Made by a program: the position numbers and the translations under genes. 57,284 bases of DNA from Firmicutes bacterium UBA1702 (lineage in GTDB: Bacteria; Bacillota; Clostridia; Peptostreptococcales; Anaerovoracaceae): assembly GCA_002320005.1 (NCBI GenBank), contig DCJK01000019.1, forward strand, positions 1 through 57,284, given 5' to 3'. Positions 1 through 7,952 of this stretch are shown one piece after another (the first letter of the stretch is position 1; each line of letters starts with the position of its first letter). The notes below the pieces were generated by a model. It made no database searches. It was not told the origin of the DNA and was given only the letters and a program-made list of their open reading frames with translations.

Positions 1-342
1 CCTCGCACAAGCCCTTATGTTATTCGTTCTTCCAGTCCATTCTAAGGCGTTTTCTTCCTTTAGGCATTCCGTTATGCCCTGTGCTTGCTTCATGCCCTCT
101 ATGAGCCGTTCAAAGTGTTCCTGTGCCTGTCTGTCAATGTCGGCAAGGTAAGCATTGAGCCTGCCGCTTGTGAGAAGATTGGTGTATGTAATTTTGCGGT
201 ACTCCCGCAGATAGTCCAAGTGCCGCCGTCCGAATAAGTCTATCGACTGTTCCTTTTCGGGTGGTATGGTAAGGCAGGGTAAAATGTATTCGCCTTGCCG
301 TTCGTATCTGCCGCCCATTTCCTCAAAGATTGATTGTACCAT
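1..342 (-). CDS. TnpV-family transposon-encoded protein, C-terminus cut by window edge
   Basis: An open minus-strand frame runs from an ATG at 342 (Shine-Dalgarno GGAGG read at about 351-356) to the left edge without a stop, giving 114 residues. The protein starts MVQSIFEEMGGRYERQGEYI and contains the stretch RRHLDYLREYRK and SGRLNAYLADIDRQA, followed by a region ending WTGRTNNIRACAR. This is the pattern I know from TnpV proteins (PF14198), small proteins carried on clostridial transposons and integrative elements; their function is not established. The usual length is about 120 residues, so only the last few are missing. It is too short for the long-ORF cut because it is truncated. It marks the left part of the window as part of, or adjacent to, a mobile element. 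Confidence 0.75.
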   Translation of the reverse strand, partial: MVQSIFEEMGGRYERQGEYILPCLTIPPEKEQSIDLFGRRHLDYLREYRKITYTNLLTSGRLNAYLADIDRQAQEHFERLIEGMKQAQGITECLKEENALEWTGRTNNIRACAR

Positions 343-456
343 TTGTTTTTCCTCCAAATAAGATATTCACTCCATACTCATGTCTGCTATCATTAACACA
401 ATTTACGTTTTCTCCTTATCTGGTTTCATACATGTGTTACAACTTAATAAAAGAAA

Positions 457-526
457 TGCGGAAATCATGAATCTGTGTTATGTTGAAGTTACCACACAAA
501 CAACTAATACAGAAAGGATCTCCGCA
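457..526 (+). promoter_or_regulatory. Imperfect hairpin over the start of transposase relic A
   Basis: Arms TGCGGA-ATC-CTGT-TTA-GTTG (from 457) and the complementary series ending TCCGCA at 526 form a long interrupted stem around the loop AAGTTACCACACAAACA. The 3-prime arm covers the ribosome-binding site (AAAGGA, 513-518) and reaches the ancestral start codon at 526. The same architecture with different stem bases occurs at 4689-4752. Hairpins that hide the start are a known way for insertion sequences to avoid expression from outside transcripts. Confidence 0.55.
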
Positions 527-740
527 CGGCTGCTATAACACATGATATGAGGTGTCGTCTATCATTAATCAATTATGCTGATAAATATGGTGTTTTTCAG
601 GCTGCTCGCAAGCATAAAACCAATCAGCAATATATCTATCGCCGGAAGAATCATTACGATGGCTCCCGGGATTCTCTTCTCGATCGTTCCGGACGCCTCT
701 CATCATCACCCTCACCAGCATACTTCTCAGGAATTTAAAA
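526..740 (+). pseudogene. Transposase relic A (DDE/integrase-core IS, N-terminal fragment)
   Basis: The frame from 547 encodes MRCRLSLINYADKYG, then AARKHKTNQQYIYRRKNHYDG and SLLDRSGRL, which is the N-terminal helix-turn-helix segment of an IS481/IS3-like transposase. It is related to relic B (4690 downward), where the matching residues are MRYRQRLCEYALKYG. In-frame comparison places the ancestral start at 526, where the codon is now ACG instead of ATG. Near 700 the homology jumps to another frame (HHHPHQHTSQEFKTI), so there is also a frameshift. The rest of the transposase, including the catalytic core, is absent: homology stops near 740 where a different element begins. Clearly a dead fragment. 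Confidence 0.7.
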
Positions 741-847
741 CTATTATTGTCTTTCATAGACTACCTCCTTGTTGCATAATGAGGTTGGGGAACCACATTC
801 ATTGCAGCATAGGAGGTTTTTTGCTTAAAGCTAAAGCAGCTTAAGCT

Positions 848-897
848 CACCGGCATAGCCGGTGGATTATTGTTCCTCGTACTATCGTACTCGGAAC
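848..897. repeat. Two adjacent hairpins
   Basis: 848-864 is a perfect 7-3-7 inverted repeat (CACCGGC/GCCGGTG). 872-897 is GTTCC/GGAAC enclosing a second GTAC/GTAC stem with a TATC loop. Together with the hairpin at 919-947 they form a structured leader, most likely belonging to the IS200-type remnant. Confidence 0.5.
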
Positions 898-918
898 CGT
901 CGCTAAAGCAACATCACA

Positions 919-956
919 ACAGGCAACCGAAAACTTCGATTGCCTGTCATTTTTTT
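919..956. terminator. Rho-independent terminator-like hairpin
   Basis: Stem ACAGGCAA/TTGCCTGT (919-926 with 940-947) is extended by CGAA/TTCG inside and followed on the plus strand by a run of seven T (950-956 region). The stretch from 957 to 1154 holds no supportable gene and no clear terminator for the downstream surface-protein gene; it is AT-rich. Confidence 0.6.
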
Positions 957-1154
957 AATATTCTTTTGAGTAAGTATCCAACAATTTCAGCCCACTATTA
1001 ACTTTGTATAATTCCGAGTTGCCAACAGCTCCGTTCCATAGTTAATTTTAGAAAACCTACGACTAATTTTAGATACCCTTCTTTCGTGCATATTGTTATA
1101 ACATGCTTTTCTGTCATTTTTATGAAGTTTGTTCTGCTAAAAATTCTTTGAGCC

Positions 1155-3641
1155 TTATTTCTTAGCTAAGCTTTTCTTCCAAAATATGCTTCCTGTTAAT
1201 GCTGTAACAGTCAGCATTAACAGACCAATGAGAAGTTCCATCGATGTTGCATCTCCTGTCTTTGGTGCACCTTCATCCGTATTGCCCGGCTCTTGAGAGT
1301 CACCAGGTCCCGGTATAATTTCTTCTTCCATCAGAGTCTGACACACATTGGCAGGGATATATATGCTGTTGAGATTTCCGTCACTGATTGTAACCTCAAT
1401 ATGTCCCGTTGTGTTAATAATGTCACCCACATTAAAGTCTTTTTCTTCCAAAACTCCTGTTCCTGTAAGAACCATCGGTGTATCTAACAGCTCACTGATA
1501 TGGTCAGTCCAATCCTTCTTCAGCTTGCACTCCGCGATAACAGTACTTCCATCCTCAGCTACGGTAACTTTATCCAAGTCAAAAATCGGACTTGTAAACT
1601 TATAGTCTCCTGCGCCTGATTTAGCAGTCAATCGCTTATCCAGCTCAACGGTAAAAGTAAACTTGCAATTTTCATCATTGATAAAATCTTTTGAGCGGTC
1701 AATAATGCTCTTCAGATTTTCAGACATGTTATATGTTGCAGTATACGGAATCTCATAGTTTCCGTCTGTAGTCTTGTCATTGTTTTTATCAATTTTTGAT
1801 TTGTCAGTTGTAATTACAACATTGCCAAAATCTACTGTCGGCTGAACCAGGGCAACTGCATATCCGTTTGTATTCCCTTCAGGAATGGTCAGTTTAATAC
1901 CTTCATCAGTTATTTGCGATGCATATGCCTTTATATTCGCATCTGTTACAGGGTTTCCGTCTTCACCAACAGGTAATGCCATAGCATATACAGGAAGTCC
2001 ACTAATAATTTTATCATTTAATCCGCCAACAGTAAGTGTTGCCGCTTGGCTGCGCTGCATCCAGAAAGTAGCTAATGGTTCCGACCAACCTTTTGCTGCC
2101 GCGTCTGTTTTTAAAGCTGAAACGCTGTCCGAACTTGCATTACTGAGTTTAATGTCTAAGCTTTCAGCCGATGGAGCTATGATCTTGTTTCCGTCCTGTC
2201 GAGTAGTAAGGTAGCCAGTTTTAAGGTTGAATCCTTCAGCTATATAAACATGCCCATTTGATTTTTTACCCAATAAACCTGTATCAATAGAAACACTTTG
2301 CAATGTACCTTTTTTCAGTTCAATCGTCAAATTGCTACCTTCGGTAGCATAGACCCCTGCATCGCCGGTTCCACCCGTTAAAAGTTCATTATTATCAACA
2401 ACACCACCGTTCATGATGAACTTTGCATTGGCCTTTCTCACCTGAATGGCACCGGCCTTAGCCTTATTGCCAGAGACAGTTCCTCCGTTCATTGTAAACG
2501 TGCAATCTCCCTGCTGGACCTCAATCACGCCGTACTTGCCTGTGCTCTCATTGTTGATTATCTCAGCACCATCATATAGATATCCGTATGAACTTCCACC
2601 ATTAGTCACAATATACAGAGCGCCCGCAGGAGCCTTGTTGCCAATTATTTTTCCATAAATATGTGCAACAGATCCGGAATGAATATAAGCCGTTGCAATA
2701 TTATCTGTTGTATTATTCTCAATAACACCCGTCCTTCCAAGTGTGAATTCCGAATTTGCAACTACGCGGACAACAGGGTTGTTCTTTCCATCTATTCCTT
2801 TTATTGATCCGTTCACAAGACATTTTGCACCTTCAGAATTAACAGCCAGTGCATTTTTTATGTTCTGAACACAAGAGCCCTCATCCATTTCAAGGGTTGC
2901 TCCAATAAGGAAAATAGCATGTTTTCCATTTCTATTATTGCTTGCGGCAAAATTCTCATCATCACAAATGGTGCTTCCGTTTTTCATTATCAGCTTGCCC
3001 GAACCGGTAACATAGACAGCTGTCATTCCACCAAAATTCTTTAAAGTGGCTCCTTCATCAAGAATAATAGTTCCGGTTCCATTGTAAGATGCAATTATTG
3101 CATCCTGGACATATTCCTCATTTCCACCTTTTCCGTCAGTTTTGGCAAAACCAAATTTTGTTCCCATGTGTTCTCCGGCATCATCTAAAATAATGTTCTT
3201 AAGTCTAAGTGTCGCTTTGCCGAGATCTTCGCTTCCATCGGTTTTGGTTCCTCCTACCTCTATCATTGCCGGATTATACCAGCTGCGGGCAGTGTCGTTT
3301 TGAGTATCAAAACCTTCTCCGCGGCTTACAACCGGAACAGTTGTACCTTCTCCGACTATCGTCACATTTTTATTATAGAACCTTGCACATGCCGTTGATG
3401 TTAGGTCGCTCATTACATGCACGGTAAAGTTCTCTCCCGCACCGGCATTTACAACCTCTGCCGCTTTTGCAAGCGAGGCATAAGGAGCCGCCTTAGTGCC
3501 GTCACCTGTTGCATCGTTTCCGTCGGCAGCCACATAAATGTCCGCACTGTCTGCTGTCTGATCTGCATCTGCAAAGGCGAATGCCGGTATATAGCAGAAA
3601 ATCAAGACCATACACATGATAGCAGTTAAAATCTTTTTCAT
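1155..3641 (-). CDS. Cell-wall-anchored beta-helix surface protein
   Basis: An 828-residue exported protein. Residues 1-27 form a signal peptide (MKKILTAIMCMVLIFCYIPA..FAFADA). Residues about 35-110 (DIYVAADGNDATGDGTKAAP, then YASLAKAAEVV) match the opening of pectate-lyase-like right-handed beta-helix proteins, and about 130-480 contain repeated turns with G-rich, N-rich coils such as FTMNGGTVSGNKA and FIMNGGVVDNNE. The C-terminal third looks like beta-sandwich modules. The tail has APKTGD at about 792-797, a hydrophobic span and the positive end KKSLAKK, which is a sortase sorting signal with A instead of the usual L in LPxTG. No sortase gene is in the window. Likely an adhesin or glycan-binding surface protein; substrate unknown. 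It sits between IS relics, has a good RBS (GGAGGAGGAAAG) and its own promoter at 3681-3709. Confidence 0.8.
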   Translation of the reverse strand: MKKILTAIMCMVLIFCYIPAFAFADADQTADSADIYVAADGNDATGDGTKAAPYASLAKAAEVVNAGAGENFTVHVMSDLTSTACARFYNKNVTIVGEGTTVPVVSRGEGFDTQNDTARSWYNPAMIEVGGTKTDGSEDLGKATLRLKNIILDDAGEHMGTKFGFAKTDGKGGNEEYVQDAIIASYNGTGTIILDEGATLKNFGGMTAVYVTGSGKLIMKNGSTICDDENFAASNNRNGKHAIFLIGATLEMDEGSCVQNIKNALAVNSEGAKCLVNGSIKGIDGKNNPVVRVVANSEFTLGRTGVIENNTTDNIATAYIHSGSVAHIYGKIIGNKAPAGALYIVTNGGSSYGYLYDGAEIINNESTGKYGVIEVQQGDCTFTMNGGTVSGNKAKAGAIQVRKANAKFIMNGGVVDNNELLTGGTGDAGVYATEGSNLTIELKKGTLQSVSIDTGLLGKKSNGHVYIAEGFNLKTGYLTTRQDGNKIIAPSAESLDIKLSNASSDSVSALKTDAAAKGWSEPLATFWMQRSQAATLTVGGLNDKIISGLPVYAMALPVGEDGNPVTDANIKAYASQITDEGIKLTIPEGNTNGYAVALVQPTVDFGNVVITTDKSKIDKNNDKTTDGNYEIPYTATYNMSENLKSIIDRSKDFINDENCKFTFTVELDKRLTAKSGAGDYKFTSPIFDLDKVTVAEDGSTVIAECKLKKDWTDHISELLDTPMVLTGTGVLEEKDFNVGDIINTTGHIEVTISDGNLNSIYIPANVCQTLMEEEIIPGPGDSQEPGNTDEGAPKTGDATSMELLIGLLMLTVTALTGSIFWKKSLAKK

Positions 3642-3680
3642 CTTTCCTCCTCCATCAGTTCTATTTTTTTCATTATTTTT

Positions 3681-3709
3681 ATCATAGTATTTAAATTTCC
3701 CTTTGTCAA
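3681..3709 (-). promoter_or_regulatory. Promoter of the surface-protein gene
   Basis: Minus strand: TTGACA (3704-3709), 17-base spacer, TATGAT (3681-3686), about 40 bases before the start at 3641. The -35 lies within about 35 bases of the end of transposase relic B, so the IS end may supply part of the promoter. Confidence 0.65.
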
Positions 3710-3739
3710 TATGACGGGTGGGGTTTTTCCCTCTGACTC

Positions 3740-4690
3740 TTAATCGTCAAGACATATGCTGCACTTTGAGCAGTACTCTGAGATTACCTGATTAGAATTC
3801 TTGAAGCCCAGACAGGCCTTTGCTGTCTTATTGTATCGTCTCTCGCCCTTGGCCACTTGCACAAGCAGTTCTTCCTCACTTGTGAATACTTTTTGTTTAT
3901 ACAGGGTTTTCCCATCTTCATGATGACTTCTTTCCACTTTCCCGTTCTGCCACGGTGAGTAAGGTCTTATCCTTCTCAGTTCCATCTCCAGCTGTTTTGC
4001 TGCCTTTTCCAATGCACTGTCTTTGCCGGTCTTGTCATCATCATTGACGAATTCCGGCCCATTGTCCACCTGAATCGTCTTAATAGGAAATCCCATACGA
4101 TTTCCCAATTCCCATAGATACTTTGTGGTTTCGTACGTACTCTTCTCTTTTACGATCTTAAGAACCCTTTTGCGGCTGTATTCATCGATTCCTGTAATCT
4201 GGTAGTACTGCTGCCCATAGCACGGGAACCTGATATATTCCTACGGAACATATTTAATATCTATCTGAACCTTGTCACTCGAATACTCTCCGTTAATACT
4301 CTCATAATTGGTGTAACTTTTTCTTTTAATTGTCGGTTTTTGATATCCTTACTTTCTAATCCGGCTAATCCGGCGGCACATGCTCTCAAAACTTCTAGTG
4401 TATCCCTTTGCCCTGCATCTGACATACACTTCAGCAAGGTTGTAGCGTCAATTTCGCTTGAGCATCCTCTGAATCGGAGCAAACCCTTCTTCTATATGGG
4501 CTTTGGGACTGTGCTCAGGCTTCCGGGACCTGAGCGCAAGGCTTCTAACGCTTCCATCGTATTTCTCAAGCTGCCTGTATACGAACTGCCTATATGTATG
4601 ATACCGCCTTGCAGTTTTCGTGACACCATATTTTAACGCATATTCACATAAACGCTGGCGATAACGCATTTTTTCTGTGATACTTGTCAT
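3740..4690 (-). pseudogene. Transposase relic B (DDE/integrase-core IS), near full length but broken
   Basis: Read on the minus strand, the N-terminal part (ATG at 4690) gives MTSITEKMRYRQRL, EYALKYGVTKTARRYHTYRQ and FVYRQLEKYDGS, a helix-turn-helix domain. The C-terminal part (about 4230-3740) gives YYQITGIDEYSRKR, IKTIQVDNGPEFVN and RPYSPWQNGKVERSHHEDGK, the integrase catalytic core with the DNGPEF and NGKVERSH signatures of IS481/IS3-like transposases. The link between the halves is out of frame (N-terminal frame ends at 4448) and there is an in-frame TAG inside KYVP-EYIRFPCYG near 4244. It is therefore inactive. It shares family and leader architecture with relic A at 526-740 but the two differ substantially in sequence. 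Confidence 0.8.
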
Positions 4691-4752
4691 GAGAGATGCT
4701 TCTTTTGATACTTGTTTTGTGGTGAAACTTATTGTATCAAAGTATCTCTCAT
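4689..4752 (-). promoter_or_regulatory. Start-occluding hairpin of transposase relic B
   Basis: ATGAGAGAT and ATCTCTCAT (4689-4697 with 4744-4752) plus CTTTTGATAC/GTATCAAAG form a long interrupted stem; the minus-strand 3-prime arm ends at the transposase start codon (4690). The loop, read on the minus strand, is AAGTTTCACCACAAAACAAG, close to the loop in front of relic A. On the plus strand it is followed by a T run and could also terminate transcription. Confidence 0.55.
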
Positions 4753-4850
4753 TTTTTTATTATTTCTGTAACATATGTCTTGCTAAAATACAAAAATAAT
4801 GCTTCACAGTTGTTTAGCTCCTATGTATCCATTGTGTTCCTATCTTTTTC

Positions 4851-4899
4851 TTGCCATAAGCAAGAACTGGAGGTATAGTTTTATTGACCGCATCGGTCA
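4851..4899 (+). promoter_or_regulatory. tetR promoter with downstream operator dyad
   Basis: TTGCCA (4851-4856), 17-base spacer, TATAGT (4874-4879), then a perfect inverted repeat TGACCG-CAT-CGGTCA (4885-4899) at the expected transcription start, 18 bases before the regulator's start codon. The placement predicts repression by occlusion, most simply autorepression by the TetR protein encoded next. Confidence 0.6.
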
Positions 4900-4917
4900 T
4901 AAAAAAAGGAGGTCTCT

Positions 4918-5529
4918 ATGAACGAAAAATTCTATTCTCTTCCTGATTCAAAACAGAATGCCATAATAAATGCAGGATACAAGGTTTTTTCTCTAAATTC
5001 ATACAAAAAAAGTCCCATGAGCGAGGTCGCTGAGGCTGCCGGAATAAGCAAATCTCTGCTTTTTCATTATTTCCGCAATAAGCTGGAGTTCTACATTTTT
5101 TTATGGGACAAGTGCGCAGAAACTACTATTGAATATCTTACAAAATACAAGTGTTACGAGCAGACGGATCTCTTCGAAAGCATGTCTCTTGGACTTAAAG
5201 CAAAAATCAGCCTCATGAAAAAATACCCTTACATAGGTATGTTTGCTTTAAAAGCATTTTATGAGACAGACCCGTCTGTATCTGCCGCAGTTCAGGAAAG
5301 TTATCAAAAATATTTCAACTTAAAGCTGGACAGAACACGACTGAATTTTGATTCGGATAAATTCATTGCGGGACTTGATGTAAAAATGATGTATCAGGAT
5401 ATGTTCTGGGCATCTGAGGGTTATCTGTGGGAGAAAGCCCAAGGAGGCAACCTGGATATTGATGAAATGGAAAAAGATTTTGAAAATATGATGGAATTCT
5501 GGAAAAGCATATATTTGCGAAAAGACTGA
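4918..5529 (+). CDS. TetR/AcrR-family transcriptional regulator
   Basis: 203 residues. The N-terminal 50 residues (KQNAIINAGYKVFSLNSYKK, then SEVAEAAGISKSLLFHYFRN) form the TetR helix-turn-helix, with the recognition-helix signature ISKSLLFHYFRNK. The remaining 150 residues are the helical ligand and dimer domain, too divergent to name a ligand. The start at 4918 follows AGGAGGT at 4908-4913. A perfect dyad lies just upstream (4885-4899). The next gene downstream, an alanine-type symporter 107 bases away, has its own promoter, so it may or may not be the target. The effector cannot be predicted. Confidence 0.85.
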   Translation: MNEKFYSLPDSKQNAIINAGYKVFSLNSYKKSPMSEVAEAAGISKSLLFHYFRNKLEFYIFLWDKCAETTIEYLTKYKCYEQTDLFESMSLGLKAKISLMKKYPYIGMFALKAFYETDPSVSAAVQESYQKYFNLKLDRTRLNFDSDKFIAGLDVKMMYQDMFWASEGYLWEKAQGGNLDIDEMEKDFENMMEFWKSIYLRKD

Positions 5530-5572
5530 TTTTTACCATTTTCTTGCTCTCTTTACTGCATTAAAACACTTC

Positions 5573-5601
5573 TTGATTTTTCTATGCTTTCATAATAAAA
5601 T
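5573..5601 (+). promoter_or_regulatory. Promoter of the AGCS symporter gene
   Basis: TTGATT (5573-5578), 17-base spacer, TAAAAT (5596-5601), 35 bases before the start codon at 5637. Confidence 0.5.
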
Positions 5602-5636
5602 GGTTAAGATAGTGTAAAGAAAAAGGAGAATATTTT

Positions 5637-7055
5637 ATGGATTTTATAGCAGGTATAGTAAGCAGTATAAGCGGTTATTTATATGGATACATACTGATAG
5701 CCCTTCTGATTGCAGCAGGTCTGTACTTTTCTTTAAGAACAAAATTCGTTCAGGTCAGGCTATTTAATGAATCTATCAAGGTTATTGCCGAACCTAAAAA
5801 AAATAAAGATTCAATTTCATCATTTCAGGCGCTTATGGTTTCCACCGCTTCTCGCGTCGGAACGGGTAATATAGTCGGTGTAACGGGAGCAATAATAGCC
5901 GGCGGTCCCGGAGCTGTTTTCTGGATGTGGCTCATTGCCTTTCTTGGCGGCTCTTCTGCTTTTGTAGAATCAACTCTTGCACAGATATACAAGAAAAAGG
6001 GACCTGACGGTTCCTACGGCGGCCCTGCATATTACATCAGACAGGCGCTTAAGGCCCCTGCTCTTGGCGGTCTTTTTGCCCTCTGTCTCATAATGACATA
6101 CATGGGTGGATTTAATGCTCTGGCTTCCTTTAATATGGCAGACTTTTTGAAGACATACATTCCTTCTGAAAATTACGGACTCATTGTCGGCAGTGTAGTT
6201 GCTGTACTGGCCGCAATCGTGATTTTCGGCGGAGGTAAGAGAATATCCAAGGCCACAGAAGTTCTCGTTCCTATAATGGCTTCCGCCTACATACTGGTTG
6301 CATTGATCGTGGTAGTGATGAACATTACCTCGCTGCCGGCTGTCATCGTAAGCATTTTCAAAAGCGCTTTCAGCTTCTCATCCATGGCCGGAGGTCTTTT
6401 CGGTGCAACAATAATGAACGGAATAAAACGAGGACTCTATTCAAACGAAGCAGGTATAGGTTCCGCTCCTAATGCAGCTGCCTCGGCAGATGTTTCTCAT
6501 CCTGTAAAGCAGGGGCTTGTTCAGATGCTTTCCGTGTTCATCGACACTCTGATTATCTGTTCTTCAACAGCATTTATGATTCTCTGCAGCGGTGTTGATT
6601 CCTCCGCATTTATAGACGATGCCGGAAACACAATGAACGGTGCATACATTCAGGCTTCCCTCAATGCCAACTTCGGTGCCTTCGGCGGTTATTTCATAAC
6701 AGCTGCCCTGGTGCTCTTCGCATATACCACACTGGTGGGAAATTATTACTATGCCGAAATGAATATAAGCTATCTTTACAAGAATGCTTTAAACAATAAG
6801 CCTTTTATGTTCTTCTACAGGCTGCTGGCCGTTCTGATAATCTTTGTAGGCGCCCAGTTCAGTGCAGGCCTTGCATGGGATACTGCCGATGTTCTGATGG
6901 GCTTCATGGCTCTGATAAATGTCCCGGTATGTATTATTCTGGGAGGAACGGCATTTAAGGCATTAAAAGATTATTCCGAAAAGAAAAAAGCCGGAAAGCC
7001 TTTAGATTTCAAGGCTTCCGACATAGGAATAACAGACACTGATTATTGGAAATAA
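5637..7055 (+). CDS. Alanine/glycine:cation symporter (AGCS family)
   Basis: 472-residue polytopic membrane protein of the usual family length, about 10-11 hydrophobic spans. It carries the family signature GGPGAVFWMWLIAFLG (about residues 84-99) and the conserved NGIKRGLYSNEAGIGSAPNA segment (about 261-280), both characteristic of AGCS (AlsT/DagA-like) transporters that import small neutral amino acids with Na+ or H+. The substrate is presumably alanine or glycine; the sequence alone does not separate them. RBS AAAAAGGAGAAT precedes the ATG. Transcribed alone, convergent with the zinc operon, sharing a terminator at 7074-7130. Confidence 0.9.
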   Translation: MDFIAGIVSSISGYLYGYILIALLIAAGLYFSLRTKFVQVRLFNESIKVIAEPKKNKDSISSFQALMVSTASRVGTGNIVGVTGAIIAGGPGAVFWMWLIAFLGGSSAFVESTLAQIYKKKGPDGSYGGPAYYIRQALKAPALGGLFALCLIMTYMGGFNALASFNMADFLKTYIPSENYGLIVGSVVAVLAAIVIFGGGKRISKATEVLVPIMASAYILVALIVVVMNITSLPAVIVSIFKSAFSFSSMAGGLFGATIMNGIKRGLYSNEAGIGSAPNAAASADVSHPVKQGLVQMLSVFIDTLIICSSTAFMILCSGVDSSAFIDDAGNTMNGAYIQASLNANFGAFGGYFITAALVLFAYTTLVGNYYYAEMNISYLYKNALNNKPFMFFYRLLAVLIIFVGAQFSAGLAWDTADVLMGFMALINVPVCIILGGTAFKALKDYSEKKKAGKPLDFKASDIGITDTDYWK

Positions 7056-7073
7056 AATTGCCTATTGAGCATA

Positions 7074-7130
7074 GAGCCCTTTGCAGGTCGCAGGCGTCAG
7101 CCTTGATCTGCATAGCGGCTCTTATTTTTT
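7074..7130. terminator. Bidirectional terminator between symporter and znuB
   Basis: Stem GAGCC..GCAGGTC with GATCTGC..GGCTC (7074-7121) and a long T run on the plus strand (7123-7130). The T run overlaps the last codons and stop of znuB on the opposite strand (stop at 7122-7124), so the two convergent genes are packed end to end. Confidence 0.7.
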
Positions 7131-7952
7131 TACGCTTCTTATGGCAGAGCATGCTGCAAATATAAAGATATTGACCACAACCACAGTTGCTCCCACCGGA
7201 GTAGAGATTACTATGGACATACTGATTCCCACAAAAGCCGCAGTCATCGCAATCACGGCTGATGATATGATCACTTTTCTGAAACTGTCAAATAGTCTCA
7301 TGGACGAAAGAGCCGGAAATACTATCAGTGCAGAGGTTAGAAGAGCTCCCACAAGATTCATGGCAAGTACTATCACCACTGCTGTAATAACAGCAATCAG
7401 CAGATTATAAAATTCCGTATTCACTCCCGAGGCTTTTGCAAAATCTTCATCAAAGGTTACAGCAAAGATTCTGTTATACATAATAATAAAGATTCCGGTC
7501 ACCAACACCGACATGATTACACATGTTACCACATCGGCACTGCTCAAAGTGAGAATAGACGTTGACCCGAACAAGGTGCTGCAGACATCTCCGGAAATAT
7601 TAGCTGATGTGGGAAAAATGTTGAGAAGCAGATATCCTATAGCCATGGCTCCCACCGAAAGCATAGCCAATGCCGCGTCTCCCTTTACTCCCGCATTGCG
7701 TCCTTTTTTCAACATCAAAACGGCACATATCATAGTCAGAGGAAGAACAACAATCATCTCCTCCGAAATGCTCAGTACAGCGGCTATGGCCATAGCTCCG
7801 AAAGCGACATGAGAGAGCCCGTCTCCTATAAAGGAGTAACGTTTAAGCACCAGTGTGACACCCAGCAGCGAAGAGCATAAAGCAGTCAGTACACCTGCTG
7901 CCAGAGCATAACGCACAAAGGGGTATGAAAGATATTGCACAAGTTCATTCAT
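7122..7952 (-). CDS. znuB: Zinc ABC transporter permease (ABC-3 family)
   Basis: 276-residue integral membrane protein with 7-8 hydrophobic helices, the size and pattern of ABC-3 permeases for Zn2+ or Mn2+ (ZnuB/MntB/AdcB). The opening VQYLSYPFVRYALAAGVLTA and the segment RYSFIGDGLSHVAFGAMAIA (about 38-57) are family hallmarks. The start at 7952 overlaps the end of znuC by four bases (ATGA), so the two are translationally coupled. It is the last gene of the zur-znuA-znuC-znuB operon. The zinc assignment comes from the histidine-rich binding protein and the adjacent Fur-type regulator. Confidence 0.88.
   Translation of the reverse strand: MNELVQYLSYPFVRYALAAGVLTALCSSLLGVTLVLKRYSFIGDGLSHVAFGAMAIAAVLSISEEMIVVLPLTMICAVLMLKKGRNAGVKGDAALAMLSVGAMAIGYLLLNIFPTSANISGDVCSTLFGSTSILTLSSADVVTCVIMSVLVTGIFIIMYNRIFAVTFDEDFAKASGVNTEFYNLLIAVITAVVIVLAMNLVGALLTSALIVFPALSSMRLFDSFRKVIISSAVIAMTAAFVGISMSIVISTPVGATVVVVNIFIFAACSAIRSVKK

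Larger units (their letters stand above)
740..956 (-). mobile_element. Remnant of an IS200/IS605-type left end with start of tnpA
   Basis: On the minus strand a very strong ribosome-binding site (AAGGAGGT, 767-774) precedes an ATG at 757 that reads MKDNNS before the frame runs into antisense of relic A. MKDNNS followed by LAHT is how many clostridial IS200/IS605 TnpA proteins begin, from family knowledge. The upstream leader on this strand holds three consecutive hairpins: 919-947, 872-897 and the perfect CACCGGC-ATA-GCCGGTG at 848-864. Structured, self-terminating leaders are typical of IS200-type elements. Only six residues of the protein remain, so the assignment rests on start context and structure and is tentative. 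Confidence 0.4.

Noticed and set aside
569..757. A 62-residue minus-strand protein starting MKDNNS
   Set aside because: Only the first six residues are meaningful; the rest is antisense of the transposase relic.
4261..4482. Separate 73-residue protein in the IS relic
   Set aside because: It is an off-frame reading between the two halves of the broken transposase.
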